A stretch of DNA of 64,000 nucleotides from assembly GCA_947243795.1 (NCBI GenBank), contig OX365941.1:372001-436000 (forward strand), written 5' to 3'. The notes under the pieces were generated by a model. The model saw only the letters and a program-made list of their open reading frames with translations. It had not been told where the DNA came from and did not search any database. The stretch comes from Saccharomyces uvarum. Taxonomy: Eukaryota > Ascomycota > Saccharomycetes > Saccharomycetales > Saccharomycetaceae. Position 1 is the first letter of the stretch; each line of letters opens with the position of its first letter. Position numbers and translations under genes: made by a program. Positions 1-9,900 of this stretch are shown here, one piece after another.

Positions 1-1208
1 TTTATTAATTTACGTGCCTTTTGCTCGTCACTTTCTAGTTCAGATGTCTTGATTGGGTCATGATACTTCAAATCTTTGGCCCATTTGGGGTCGAACGCGA
101 TGGATCCATTCGAGGTATCACTCATTCTAGTTTTAAAATGAGCAGATACATTTTTAGTCCATAACTTGGCACATTCCGATAACATCTTCTTCCCAGATCT
201 AATCGAAGCTTTGGCACCATCGGATAGTTCCTTCTTAGTGGCTTCGTTAAGATTTAGAAAGTCTGTTGCCAATGAAGATATCTCTTCAGATTTCAATTTG
301 GAAAGGTTTTCTCTTTTCAATTCACCTGACTTAAAAAAGTCTTGATAAGCGCTATGGACACTTTGCAATAACTGAGGATCCTGGATTTCAGGAAGGCCTT
401 TCTTGAGCTCATCTATCGACAACAGTTCATTATCTAACTTACCCATTTGTTTCTCAACATTCAATAGCTTGATCAAAATACCTTCTTGTGTACATTCCTT
501 CAAAGCATTATATTGCTGTGTTTCCAGATTCTTGTTGTATTGCTTTAGAAATTCTTGAAAATGAAGCTTCTTTGGATTAGAATCTGACATGTTTTCGAGT
601 TTTTCCAACTTGTTGTCCCAAACTTCCTTTGAGTTCGTCTTTGCCTCCTTGACATATTTATTCCATAAAGTGATTTGAGTCTTATCAACCGTCAGTCCCT
701 CTTCGAAACTTGGTTTCTTGGCACCTAGGGCCTCAAGGACTTTATCTGGTTTGACACTAAACATATCCCCGGGCTTTAAAGTATAATTCGGATGCTTCAT
801 CTTTGTACCATTTACACGAACATTACCATGTAAGATGAATTGACGAGCCTGCCTGACGGATGAAGCAAACATAGCTCTAAATAGGGCAAAATCAAGTCTT
901 TTTTCTAATACAGCAAATGTCTGCAACAAAAACGGAGTTTCCTTAATTTCACCACCACGCAATGAAGCATCCAACTGAGCTACTGAATCTAACTTAGGTT
1001 TGAAAGCATTTTGCCATCTCTTTTCTGTCAAATGTTCACCATGATAAGCTCGGGTTTCCTGCTTTGCAGTCCATTTCTGTTGATACAAAGATTTAGACTT
1101 TAAGTCCACACTGCCCTTTTTGTATAAGTTGAATAGATTGTACTTATTAAAGGAAGTACGTACTCGTCCTCTTGCCAGAGATTTCAGCAAATTGGCCTTT
1201 CTTGGCAT
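1..1208 (-). CDS. NAM9: Mitochondrial small-subunit ribosomal protein uS4m (partial, C-terminus outside window)
   Basis: The frame runs leftward from the ATG at 1208 and is still open at base 1. It gives 402 residues, with roughly 80 more expected from the S. cerevisiae protein as I remember it. The N-terminus ([16 protein letters not shown]) is that of Nam9, the mitochondrial member of the S4 ribosomal protein family. An S4 RNA-binding region is visible at about residues 105-155 ([20 protein letters not shown], followed by an HGNVRVNG motif and a PGD turn). The remainder is the charged, Lys-rich extension typical of the fungal mitochondrial protein. Its family role is binding the small-subunit rRNA in the mitochondrial matrix. 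It is transcribed divergently from EAF7 across a gap of 321 bases. Identity is firm from both sequence and gene order. Confidence 0.95.
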   Translation of the reverse strand, partial: MPRKANLLKSLARGRVRTSFNKYNLFNLYKKGSVDLKSKSLYQQKWTAKQETRAYHGEHLTEKRWQNAFKPKLDSVAQLDASLRGGEIKETPFLLQTFAVLEKRLDFALFRAMFASSVRQARQFILHGNVRVNGTKMKHPNYTLKPGDMFSVKPDKVLEALGAKKPSFEEGLTVDKTQITLWNKYVKEAKTNSKEVWDNKLEKLENMSDSNPKKLHFQEFLKQYNKNLETQQYNALKECTQEGILIKLLNVEKQMGKLDNELLSIDELKKGLPEIQDPQLLQSVHSAYQDFFKSGELKRENLSKLKSEEISSLATDFLNLNEATKKELSDGAKASIRSGKKMLSECAKLWTKNVSAHFKTRMSDTSNGSIAFDPKWAKDLKYHDPIKTSELESDEQKARKLI

Positions 1209-1529
1209 TTTCTCTCTGTATTAATTACCACACAGTGATCCGTTAAAGAGAGAACAAATTCTAAAAGTTGTTTCCACTGAATTTGTTTCTCGAGCGCTCA
1301 CACTTGCCCTTGAAGAAATATAACCTGTGCGACTCTGGTTCTTGCTTAATCTGCGACTTTGATGTAGTCCTTGAACAAATATAGGAAGACTATTCGGCTA
1401 TTTGTTTGAAAAGTGAAAATCGTGCTTAACGAAGAAATCAATAATAACAATCATGAAGATAAACTAGTTGATATTGAAAGGGTGTTTACATTCAAAGATT
1501 GCAGATGATCAATACCTACTGTACGTGTG
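1209..1529. promoter_or_regulatory. Divergent NAM9/EAF7 intergenic region
   Basis: This 321-base gap must hold both promoters. I see AT-rich stretches but no strong named element. The EAF7 frame extends three bases upstream only through a GTG, so the EAF7 start is placed at the ATG at 1530. Confidence 0.5.
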
Positions 1530-2810
1530 ATGGCAGTACACTGGACAATTGTGGATGAAATACGACTTCTTAGATGGGCATCCGAATTTAAGCCGGCCGG
1601 AATTCATAAGCATTTCCACATGTTTTGTATAGTGGAAAGAATGAACTCGCCAGATAAGTATCCAGTGACATTATTACAAAAGGAGACCATGAAGTTGGGG
1701 AAGGTTTTCACCGCTACAGATATATGGGAGAAACTGAGTCAATCTTACAACTTAAAAGATATTGACAAAAGGGAAACTACGTATCCCGTCGCAGACACTA
1801 CAGACAGTACGATGAATGATAATGATTATGATGATAACGATGGGAACATTCATGAGGAAACGTTACTAGAGTTGAACAATCGAATAAGGACACGAAAACA
1901 AGACTTTACTCTGCCTTGGGACGAATACGGTGAACTGATCTTGGAAAATGCAAAGAAGAGTCCAACCCCAAATGAAGAGGAAACGCAAATTGAACCTTTA
2001 AATGATAAAAATGATCAAATTCCTAAGGAAATAGCTGAAAATCATCTAAAAAACGTCAAAGAGGAAGAAAACAAGGATGTGGAAGATAGAAAAGTGGATG
2101 AAGTAAAAGAACCTCAACCTCACACAAATGAGAATAATAACCCAACGCTTGATTCCAAAAGCGAATCAATGCAGGGACCACCAGACGATGGAGAGGACAA
2201 AAAAACAGAACATTCGAGTGATGAGGAACAGAAGATGAAAAACGAAAGTAAAACCGCAGCTCCTATAAGGAAATCTCAAAGGTTGAAAAAGAACAAGGAG
2301 GTAAAATTTGAAGACGAAGGCGAAGAAGAAGAAGAAGGAGTAGAAAAAGAGCAAGAAGAGGACGAGGGATTAATGCAGGAAGACTCTGATAAAGTCAACG
2401 AAGAAGGCGAGGAAAGTAATGAAAACGAAGAAGAAAATGATGAGCGCGAAAAGTCTAGCTCTTCTGAGATCACGAATGGATCTGAAAGTGAAGAAGTTGA
2501 GGAAACACTGGAATTCGAGTCTGATCGTGAGAGGGAGGGCACAGAAAAGGATCTGAGTGCGAAGCCTGATTCTGAACGAGACAGTTCAAAAAGGAAAACT
2601 GAAAATAAGAATGAAGATAGTACACAGGACGGTGCAAAAAAGAATTACAAAGCTCAGGATGAACCATTAGCAAAAAGAACGAGGCATTCGTCATCTGCAG
2701 GGAACACCAGCAACGAAACATCGCCAAAGAGGCAAAGACGAAAGGCAGGTTCTCGTAAAAATAGGACTCCGGCCACTAGAGTATCCAGTAGACTACGAAA
2801 CAAAAAATAG
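1530..2810 (+). CDS. EAF7: NuA4 histone acetyltransferase subunit Eaf7
   Basis: The product is 426 residues from the ATG at 1530. An in-frame GTG just upstream is not used as a start in yeast. The first 65 residues (AVHWTIVDEIRLLRW..., HKHFHMFCIVERMN) form the conserved Eaf7/MRGBP domain, which joins Eaf5 and Eaf3 in the TINTIN module of NuA4. From about residue 150 the protein is a low-complexity acidic and Ser-rich tail. It ends in a basic segment rich in Lys and Arg (PKRQRRKAGSRK) that could be a nuclear localisation signal. The N-terminal domain is nearly as I remember it in S. cerevisiae, whereas the tail is much diverged, as expected for a disordered region. It is convergent with FPR1 downstream. 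Confidence 0.93.
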   Translation: MAVHWTIVDEIRLLRWASEFKPAGIHKHFHMFCIVERMNSPDKYPVTLLQKETMKLGKVFTATDIWEKLSQSYNLKDIDKRETTYPVADTTDSTMNDNDYDDNDGNIHEETLLELNNRIRTRKQDFTLPWDEYGELILENAKKSPTPNEEETQIEPLNDKNDQIPKEIAENHLKNVKEEENKDVEDRKVDEVKEPQPHTNENNNPTLDSKSESMQGPPDDGEDKKTEHSSDEEQKMKNESKTAAPIRKSQRLKKNKEVKFEDEGEEEEEGVEKEQEEDEGLMQEDSDKVNEEGEESNENEEENDEREKSSSSEITNGSESEEVEETLEFESDREREGTEKDLSAKPDSERDSSKRKTENKNEDSTQDGAKKNYKAQDEPLAKRTRHSSSAGNTSNETSPKRQRRKAGSRKNRTPATRVSSRLRNKK

Positions 2811-3062
2811 TAAAAGGCTCGACTTTAGAGGAGTACATGAAGAGAAGTGCACATTTCTTGACATATAGACACATGTATGTAATATAAAGTATACCAGGCA
2901 TAGAAAAAGGGCCTTATTGGAAAAACAGAAGATGGATATGCTTTTCCTCCTTCAGTTTTTTTTTGTAGTTATATCTATTTTGATTATTTACGGACACGAA
3001 TAATTTGATAGAGTGATAAATAAAAAGCGGCCGTCTAGCTCAATTGGGTGTTAGTTTTTCGT

Positions 3063-3407
3063 CTAGTTGACCTTCAACAACTCAACGTCGAAAACCAAAG
3101 TACTGTTTGGTGGGATCAAGCCTGGGAAACCACGTGGGCCATAAGCATATGGACCTGGGATGGTCAATCTAGCCTTTTCACCGACAGACAACTTTGGAAT
3201 ACCAACATCCCAACCCTTGATGACTTGACCGACACCAATGTTGCATTGGAATGGAGAGCCTCTGTCAACGGAGGAATCAAATTTTTGGCCGTTTTCTAAA
3301 GTACCGGTGTAGTGGATAGTGACCAAATCACCAGTTTTTGGGAAGGTGGCACCGTCACCTGGGGATACTCTGTCAATCTTGACGTTACCTTCAATTACTT
3401 CAGACAT
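3063..3407 (-). CDS. FPR1: FKBP12-type peptidyl-prolyl cis-trans isomerase
   Basis: The protein is 114 residues from the ATG at 3407. The frame is open a further 19 codons upstream, but only to a TTG. It is a single FKBP domain: [19 protein letters not shown], then [32 protein letters not shown] and the C-terminal [11 protein letters not shown]. These include the Tyr, Asp, Phe, Trp and Tyr residues known to line the drug and substrate pocket in FKBP12. In yeast this cytosolic enzyme isomerises Xaa-Pro bonds, and it is the receptor that lets rapamycin inhibit TOR and FK506 inhibit calcineurin. Length and sequence look essentially identical to the S. cerevisiae protein. It lies tandem to YNL134C on the same strand. 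Confidence 0.97.
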   Translation of the reverse strand: MSEVIEGNVKIDRVSPGDGATFPKTGDLVTIHYTGTLENGQKFDSSVDRGSPFQCNIGVGQVIKGWDVGIPKLSVGEKARLTIPGPYAYGPRGFPGLIPPNSTLVFDVELLKVN

Positions 3408-3648
3408 TGTTGCTTGCTTTGATTGTTTGTTTGCCGAGGAGGAGAGGAGGTTTACAATGGCCAAGAATCAGTACTTTCCAACTTTTATCACGGCCAAAGA
3501 TCCTTTCAACGACATTCTTTTTTCGGCAATTTTTTGCCCCAGCAAGGCTGAGCCGGGTGAGCGGCGGTGTACAATTCTCTTGAGGGGACAACATTAGAAT
3601 TCTCCATACGTAGTAAGGTATATATGTAGTTATATAGCTAACTGATAT

Positions 3649-4779
3649 CTAGTTTAAAACCGCAACCAGTTTCTCACCAGAGTTCCTACCATGCTTGATG
3701 TCATCAAGCAGTTGTGGGATGTCGTCGAGCCCGTTTTTGTAAATCTTGACAGGGATGTGGTGGATTTCGCCGTCATTGATCTTTGAATTGATGAATTTGA
3801 TGAATTTGATACCGGCCGTCTTGTATTCAGGGTCGGCTGGTAAAGTCACGTTTCCGAATTGGATGTCGTTGCCAAATACAAAGTACAGCAGGGTCCCGTC
3901 GATACTGATGTTTTGCTTCCTGATTTCCTTTTTAACGTCCTTGTCGGCCAAACTTGTCAATTCAATGACGGTGGCATCCAGTTCATCAGCGGCACATTGG
4001 TACACCTGTTGTAGCGTGCCTATGTCAGAGACACAGTCCACCAGATAGGTAATATTGTTGTACTTCTTCTTGATTTGTTCGATAACATCAGCATCATGGT
4101 AATCGAAAAGTTCATCGGCACCGTACTCTTTCAATCGCTTTTCGTGTTTCCGGGAAGCGACGACGATGATCTTGGTGAAACCGTTCAGTTTTTTGGCTAA
4201 CTGGATCAGCACTTGGCCCACGGCGGTGGCACCGCCCCATAACAAAATGGGCTGGCCCCTTTGTGGCGTGGCGGGTTCCCACTTCAAGTCTAGACCAAAA
4301 TTATGGGTCAAGATCATACCGGCAGTAGTTAAAGACACTGGGAAGCTGACAGCACCTTCCAAAGACGTAACGGGACCTTCGGGTAGACTGTCCTTGCCAC
4401 ACAACCTCCATTCCTTGGCTGGTTTGTAAGCAGTCTCCGTTGAGATGGCCGAATATTCAGCAAAGGCACCATTTGAGGGGAACCTCACCGAGGCACCGTA
4501 AATAAACCCGTAAATGTAATCGCCAATGGCAAAATCTTTGGAATCGACGTCTGGACCCAATTTAACAATTTGGCCGGCAACGTCACAGCCTAAAAGGGCA
4601 CCTTGAGGGCCAATTTTGTAGTCAATCTGCTTCCAATCAGTGGGGTTACCAGCAACAACAACGGTCTTAATCAGAACGAATCCCTCTTCCAATTCAGGAA
4701 TGGGGATATCCTGCTTGACAACAGCTTTGTCATTTTCAATGATGACGGCTTTCATGGTTTCTGGAATTGAGGCTGACAT
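3649..4779 (-). CDS. Zinc-free medium-chain (quinone oxidoreductase-like) NADPH-dependent reductase, YNL134C orthologue
   Basis: The protein is 376 residues, the same length as I recall for S. cerevisiae YNL134C. It belongs to the medium-chain dehydrogenase/reductase superfamily. The N-terminal GroES-like half has the AGNPTDWK and GCDVAGQIVKLG motifs. The Rossmann half carries a GGATAVGQ nucleotide-binding turn near residue 180, followed by a VVASRKHEK segment that fits an NADP(H) preference. The catalytic and structural zinc ligands of true alcohol dehydrogenases are absent. S. cerevisiae YNL134C is reported to reduce aldehydes such as furfural and to be induced by stress, and I infer the same role here. 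There is no signal peptide, so it is probably cytosolic or nuclear. Confidence 0.92.
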   Translation of the reverse strand: MSASIPETMKAVIIENDKAVVKQDIPIPELEEGFVLIKTVVVAGNPTDWKQIDYKIGPQGALLGCDVAGQIVKLGPDVDSKDFAIGDYIYGFIYGASVRFPSNGAFAEYSAISTETAYKPAKEWRLCGKDSLPEGPVTSLEGAVSFPVSLTTAGMILTHNFGLDLKWEPATPQRGQPILLWGGATAVGQVLIQLAKKLNGFTKIIVVASRKHEKRLKEYGADELFDYHDADVIEQIKKKYNNITYLVDCVSDIGTLQQVYQCAADELDATVIELTSLADKDVKKEIRKQNISIDGTLLYFVFGNDIQFGNVTLPADPEYKTAGIKFIKFINSKINDGEIHHIPVKIYKNGLDDIPQLLDDIKHGRNSGEKLVAVLN

Positions 4780-5155
4780 GTTCGTATGTGTTAGGGTGTA
4801 AATGTATTGTGAATCTTACGGTTTTATGCTCGATGGAAATACCAGTTCAGATGGAAATCGAGAAAAGACTTCAGCAGAAAAAACCACTCCTTTAAATAGA
4901 AAAATCGTCTCTCCTTAGCAACGCTTTAAGGGTTCGATACTTATTCAAAGGAGGCAGCCATGTGCTAGAGACTCCGCAGGACGGATCCGCGCGGCGACCC
5001 CACCGGTGCCAGAAGACGCACCTCAGTCATCTAGCAAACCGATAACACAACTGAAGGAGCAACCGTTTGACAGTAAAGTAAGTGTCATGAGGCTTGATTC
5101 TTTGGATGTTCCGCTCCCTACTATTACCTTGTCGAAAACTGTGGAGCACCATAGG
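4780..5155. other. YNL134C upstream region up to the LTR
   Basis: This is 376 bases between the YNL134C start and the solo LTR. It includes a short GC-rich block at about 4970-5010 and no clear transcription-factor site that I can name. On the + strand one frame stays open from about 4919 into the LTR, without an ATG near its beginning (see findings). I do not call it a gene. Confidence 0.4.
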
Positions 5156-5637
5156 TGTTGGAATATAAATCAACTATCATCTAATAGCTAGTATTTATGT
5201 TACTAGTATATTATCTGAGAAATACGTGAGTTTTCAGATAATTGTTGGGATTCCATTGTTTGTAAGGCAATAATATTATGTATATAGAATATACTAGAAG
5301 CTCTCCTCGAGGATTTAGCAACTATCGTCGACTAACTAGTACTTATGTTACTAGTGTATTATCATATACGGTGTAAGAAGATGACGCAAAGTTTGAGAAA
5401 CAGTCATCAAAATTAGTGGAAGCTGAAACGCAAGGATTCATATTGTAATAGGATCAATGAACGATAACATATAAAAAGAGGAACAGAATCATTTATAATA
5501 TTATGCAAAATTGCAGATTCCCTTTTCTGGATTCCTAAATCCTCGAGGAGAACTTCTAGTATATTCTATATACATAATATTATTGCCTTACAAACAATGG
5601 AATCCCAACAATTTTCACCAGATTCATACAATTCTCA
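5156..5637 (+). mobile_element. Rearranged Ty1/Ty2-type solo LTR (delta), composite, with 5-bp target duplication
   Basis: The element begins TGTTGGAATA and ends ATTCTCA, and it is flanked on both sides by ATAGG (5151-5155 and 5638-5642), a perfect 5-bp target-site duplication. Diagnostic delta segments are present: TATCATATACGGTG, GAAGCTGAAACGCAAGGATT, CCTAAATCCTCGAGGAG and the internal gag-start region ATGGAATCCCAACA. It is 482 bases long, whereas a Ty1/Ty2 delta is about 334. The excess is an inverted LTR 3' end at 5216-5318 plus a second copy of the LTR head. No internal Ty coding region remains, so it is a fossil solo LTR. It lies 867 bases upstream of the tRNA-Phe gene in the same orientation, in keeping with the known Ty1/Ty2 preference for integrating upstream of RNA polymerase III genes. 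Confidence 0.93.
5216..5318 (-). mobile_element. Inverted LTR 3'-end fragment inside the delta element
   Basis: Read on the minus strand this starts CTAAATCCTCGAGG and ends GTATTTCTCA, which is the last 103 bases of a delta LTR. It is a near-perfect inverted copy of 5535-5637 over about 77 bases, and the terminal 25 bases differ. Its outer (LTR) end abuts TTATC, and its inner end joins directly to a forward LTR sequence at 5319. This points to a second insertion followed by recombination or partial loss. Confidence 0.88.
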
Positions 5638-5815
5638 ATAGGGACGAAAGTAAGCTGAAAAAGAAGCGGAAACTAGTAAACAAATATTCGGATGCTAATT
5701 ATATGTGTAATGTACATATATTACACAAATGAAGCCTCGACTCTCGATTTCTGTCGTTGAGGGTCTGTATGGGTTCCGTCAGATACTGTGGTGATAATGT
5801 CTGGGCAAGCACATA

Positions 5816-6337
5816 TCACTTGTCTAGTTTCTTATTCAGTTTCTTCATGGATATTTTGATCTTCGGCCTGGAAGTTGAAGGCTTTATACCTTTGATTTGT
5901 ATATTGTTATTCAGGCTTGTCTTAACTTTTAAACTCCCTTCCGGATTAGCCGTAGCGTTACTACTCTTGAGTAAAGCTTTTTTCTTTTTTTCAAAACTGG
6001 TTGCCTTGGCATTCAAGTACTCATTCAGTTCCTTTTCCTTTTTCAGCGCCTCATCCTTACTGTTCTGGTAAAATGCTAATTCGTCTTTGCTCAGCCTGGT
6101 AAAGCTTTCGCGGTCTCTCACCAACCCATTGTACTGCCTTTGTTTACTGATTGCGTTCGACCTCAGCTGGTCTCGCAGGGATTTTCTGGTTTTCCTCTTG
6201 TACTCTGACTCGTATTTCTTCTGCTCCACTTGTTCTCGTATCTTCTGGGTTTCTATGTTGCTTACTCCCTCTGATACAAATTTCAATGGTTTCTTGCCTC
6301 CTGTATTGTTGCTCGTATTATTGGCCGCGGATGACAT
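5816..6337 (-). CDS. FYV6: Fyv6, spliceosome-associated / end-joining protein
   Basis: The protein is 173 residues, the length of the S. cerevisiae protein as I remember it. It is strongly basic and helical. A conserved block at about residues 15-75 (KPLKFVSEGVSNIETQKIREQVEQ and following) matches the FAM192A/Fyv6 family. The middle has a predicted helical or coiled-coil segment (AFYQNSKDEALKKEKELNEYLN), and the C-terminus is Lys-rich (PKIKISMKKLNKKLDK). In S. cerevisiae Fyv6 is linked to the second step of pre-mRNA splicing and, in older work, to non-homologous end joining. It is nuclear. The gene sits between the solo LTR (downstream of its stop) and the tRNA-Phe gene (upstream of its start). 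Confidence 0.93.
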   Translation of the reverse strand: MSSAANNTSNNTGGKKPLKFVSEGVSNIETQKIREQVEQKKYESEYKRKTRKSLRDQLRSNAISKQRQYNGLVRDRESFTRLSKDELAFYQNSKDEALKKEKELNEYLNAKATSFEKKKKALLKSSNATANPEGSLKVKTSLNNNIQIKGIKPSTSRPKIKISMKKLNKKLDK

Positions 6338-6503
6338 GATGTTCGTACTACAATATTAGTTATTACACTTTTGCCCTTCCATATTGATTCTTTCTTATGT
6401 AGTGGTATGTGTGTGTGTTCAGTTGACATTTTTTCTTCAATAGGAAAGCGTTCAAAATGGGCCACACGAAGTAAGTAGAGGTGAAAAGTTTTCAATAAAA
6501 ATA

Positions 6504-6595
6504 GCGGACTTAGCTCAGTTGGGAGAGCGCCAGACTGAAGAAAAAACTTCGGTCAAGTAATCTGGAGGTCCTGTGTTCGATCCACAGAGTTCGCA
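6504..6595 (+). tRNA. tF(GAA): tRNA-Phe (GAA anticodon) with intron
   Basis: The sequence starts GCGGACTTAGCTCAGTTGG (A box included). It has the anticodon stem CCAGA/TCTGG around CTGAAG, a GTTCGATCC B box and the 3' end AGTTCGCA. The acceptor stem pairs GCGGACT with AGTTCGC, including one G-T pair. The anticodon is GAA. An intron at 6541-6559 (19 bases) begins one base after the anticodon; exons 6504-6540 and 6560-6595 give a 73-base mature tRNA before CCA addition. A run of six T at 6598-6603 is the RNA polymerase III terminator. Confidence 0.97.
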
Positions 6596-6757
6596 TATTT
6601 TTTACATAATAATCACCCTTGTTTCTAATTTTTTGCAAGAAATCGTTGATGTATTCCACGCAAAATGCTCACTGTTTCGACATTTCTAAACGCATTTATT
6701 TCCGAAGTGTTTGCTATTGCACTTAGCCCATGATGTCGATTAATTACACAGCATGAT

Positions 6758-6824
6758 TTACCCGGGGCGGAGTGAAAAATTTTGAAAAAAAAAATATGAA
6801 AAGAAATAATGAGATGAGATGAGG
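6758..6824. promoter_or_regulatory. KRE33 promoter: Reb1, RRPE and PAC elements
   Basis: A Reb1 site TTACCCG lies at 6758-6764, an RRPE (TGAAAAATTTTGA) at 6773-6785 and a PAC-type GAGATGAGATGAGG at 6811-6824. They sit 130-200 bases before the KRE33 ATG. This is the standard ribosome-biogenesis promoter arrangement, with PAC bound by Dot6/Tod6 and RRPE by Stb3, and it fits the role of Kre33 in 40S production. Confidence 0.85.
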
Positions 6825-6956
6825 TATTGAAAGTGTAAGATAGGTAAGTGTTCTGTCTAATAAAAATAACCTTCTTGTAGTACGCCAGCCAAGTTACTTT
6901 TTCTTCTTTGTTGTTGATTTGTTAAGACCGTTTGGAGATATAGAAAACAGGTAAAA

Positions 6957-9900
6957 ATGGCCAAAAAAGCTATCGATTCAAGAATCCCTTCACTGATCAG
7001 AAATGGTGTTCAAACCAAACAAAGATCATTCTTTGTCATTGTGGGGGACAGGGCACGTAACCAGTTGCCAAATTTACATTATTTAATGATGAGTGCTGAC
7101 CTGAAAATGAACAAGTCCGTATTATGGGCTTACAAAAAGAAGCTTTTGGGTTTCACTTCGCACAGAAAGAAAAGAGAAAATAAAATCAAGAAAGAAATCA
7201 AAAGAGGTACAAGAGAAGTGAACGAAATGGACCCCTTTGAATCCTTCATCTCTAATCAGAACATTAGATATGTTTATTACAAAGAAAGTGAAAAAATCTT
7301 AGGTAATACTTATGGTATGTGTATCTTACAAGACTTCGAGGCGTTAACTCCAAATCTTCTAGCAAGAACCATCGAGACCGTCGAAGGTGGTGGTATTGTG
7401 GTTATCCTATTGAAATCCATGTCTTCTTTGAAGCAATTATACACGATGACTATGGATGTTCACTCCCGTTATCGCACTGAAGCTCATGGTGACGTTGTGG
7501 CAAGATTTAATGAAAGATTCATACTTTCTTTGGGTTCAAACCCCAACTGTTTAGTCGTCGATGACGAATTGAATGTGTTGCCATTATCCGGTGCCAAGAA
7601 CGTTAAGCCACTGCCTCCCAAGGATGATAGTGACTTATCTCCAAAACAACTAGAATTGCAAGAACTAAAGGAATCTCTAGAGGATGTCCAACCAGCTGGT
7701 TCCTTAGTTGCTCTATCCAAAACAGTAAATCAAGCTCACGCTATCCTATCTTTTATAGACGCAATTTCTGAGAAGACTTTGAATTTCACAGTCGCATTAA
7801 CTGCCGGAAGAGGTAGAGGTAAATCTGCCGCTTTGGGTGTTTCGATTGCCGCTGCTGTTTCTCACGGCTACTCTAACATTTTTGTCACGTCTCCATCTCC
7901 TGAAAACTTGAGAACATTATTTGAATTTATTTTCAAAGGTTTTGATGCGTTAGGGTATCAAGAACATATCGATTACGATATCATCCAATCTACCAATCCA
8001 GACTTCAACAAAGCTATTGTTAGAGTTGATATCAAAAGAGACCATAGACAAACTATTCAATATATCGTTCCTCAAGATTACCAAGTTTTGGGCCAAGCTG
8101 AACTAGTTGTCATCGATGAAGCGGCAGCAATTCCTTTACCAATTGTCAAGAACTTATTGGGTCCATATCTAGTCTTTATGGCATCCACTATCAATGGTTA
8201 TGAGGGTACCGGTAGATCTTTATCTCTGAAGTTGATCCAACAATTGCGTAATCAAAACAATACATCTGGTCGCGAAAGTTCTCAAACTGCCGTTGTTTCT
8301 AGAAATAATAAAGAAAAGGATTCTCACCTCCATGCTCAATCGCGTCAACTACGTGAAATATCCTTGGATGAACCAATCAGATATGCTCCTGGCGATCCAA
8401 TCGAAAAATGGTTGAACAAATTGTTATGTTTGGATGTTACTTTGATCAAAAACCCAAGATTTGCAGCAAGAGGGACTCCTCATCCATCTCAATGTAACCT
8501 ATTTGTTGTAAACAGGGACACTTTATTTTCTTATCATCCTGTTTCAGAAAATTTCCTGGAAAAAATGATGGCATTGTACGTTTCATCCCACTATAAAAAC
8601 TCTCCAAATGATTTGCAATTAATGAGTGATGCTCCAGCACACCAACTGTTTGTCCTTTTACCACCAATTGATCCAAAAGATGGTGGTAGAATCCCAGATC
8701 CATTGTGTGTCGTCCAAATTGCATTAGAAGGTGAAATCAGTAAACAGAGTGTCAGAAATTCATTATCTAGAGGTCAAAGAGCCGGTGGCGATTTGATTCC
8801 ATGGTTGATTTCGCAACAATTCCAAGACGAGGAATTTGCTAGTTTGAGTGGTGCACGTGTTGTTAGAATTGCCACGAATCCTGAATATGCATCTATGGGA
8901 TATGGTTCCCGTGCAATCGAATTATTAAGAGATTACTTTGAAGGGAAATTCACAGACATGTCGGAAGACGCTCGTCCCAAGGACTTTTCTATTAAGAGAG
9001 TGAGTGACAAAGAACTGGCCAAAAGTAGCTTACTTAAAGACGATGTTAAATTAAGAGACGCAAAATCCTTACCACCTTTACTATTGAAACTTTCTGAACT
9101 ACCTCCTCATTATCTACATTACTTAGGTGTTTCATATGGTTTAACTCAATCATTGCATAAATTCTGGAAGAATAATAAGTTTATTCCTGTGTATTTACGC
9201 CAGACTGCGAATGACCTAACTGGGGAACACACTTGCGTTATGTTGAATGTTTTGGAAGGAAGGGAACCAAACTGGCTCGTGGAATTTGCCAAAGATTTCC
9301 GTAAAAGATTCTTGTCACTTCTTTCTTACGATTTCCACAAATTCACTGCCGTCCAGGCTTTAAGTGTTATTGAAAGTAGTAAGAAAGCGCAAAGTTTGTC
9401 TGATGATGAAAAGTTTGAGACCAGAGAACTGACACGTTTACAACTGGACGACATTTTCTCTCCATTTGATTTGAAAAGATTGGACAGCTACTCCAACAAT
9501 TTGCTAGATTATCACGTTATTGTTGATATGATACCTATGCTTGCGCTTCTATACTTTGGTGGTAAAATGGGTGATTCAGTGAACCTGTCCAGCGTACAAA
9601 GTGCCATTTTGTTGGCCATTGGGCTGCAACGTAAAAACATTGATCTAATTGCTAGGGAATTGAACTTACCTTCCAATCAAACTATTGCTATGTTTGCAAA
9701 GATTATGAGAAAAATGTCACAATATTTCCGTCAACTGTTAAGTCAAGCTATCGAAAAGACTCTACCAGTGGTAAGAGACGAAAACATAGCCGAAATGGAT
9801 GGTGAAGAAATCAAGAAGTACAACGCTGCTGAAGCATTAGACCAAATGGAAGATGATTTAGAGGAAGCCGGCTCCGAAGCCGTTCAAGCTATGAGAGAAA

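Noticed and set aside
3408-3464. 19-codon upstream extension of FPR1
   Set aside because: It opens only at a TTG, and FKBP12 starts at [10 protein letters not shown].
5511-5732. 73-codon frame in the LTR and its flank
   Set aside because: It consists of LTR sequence plus flank; it is an LTR by-product, not a gene.
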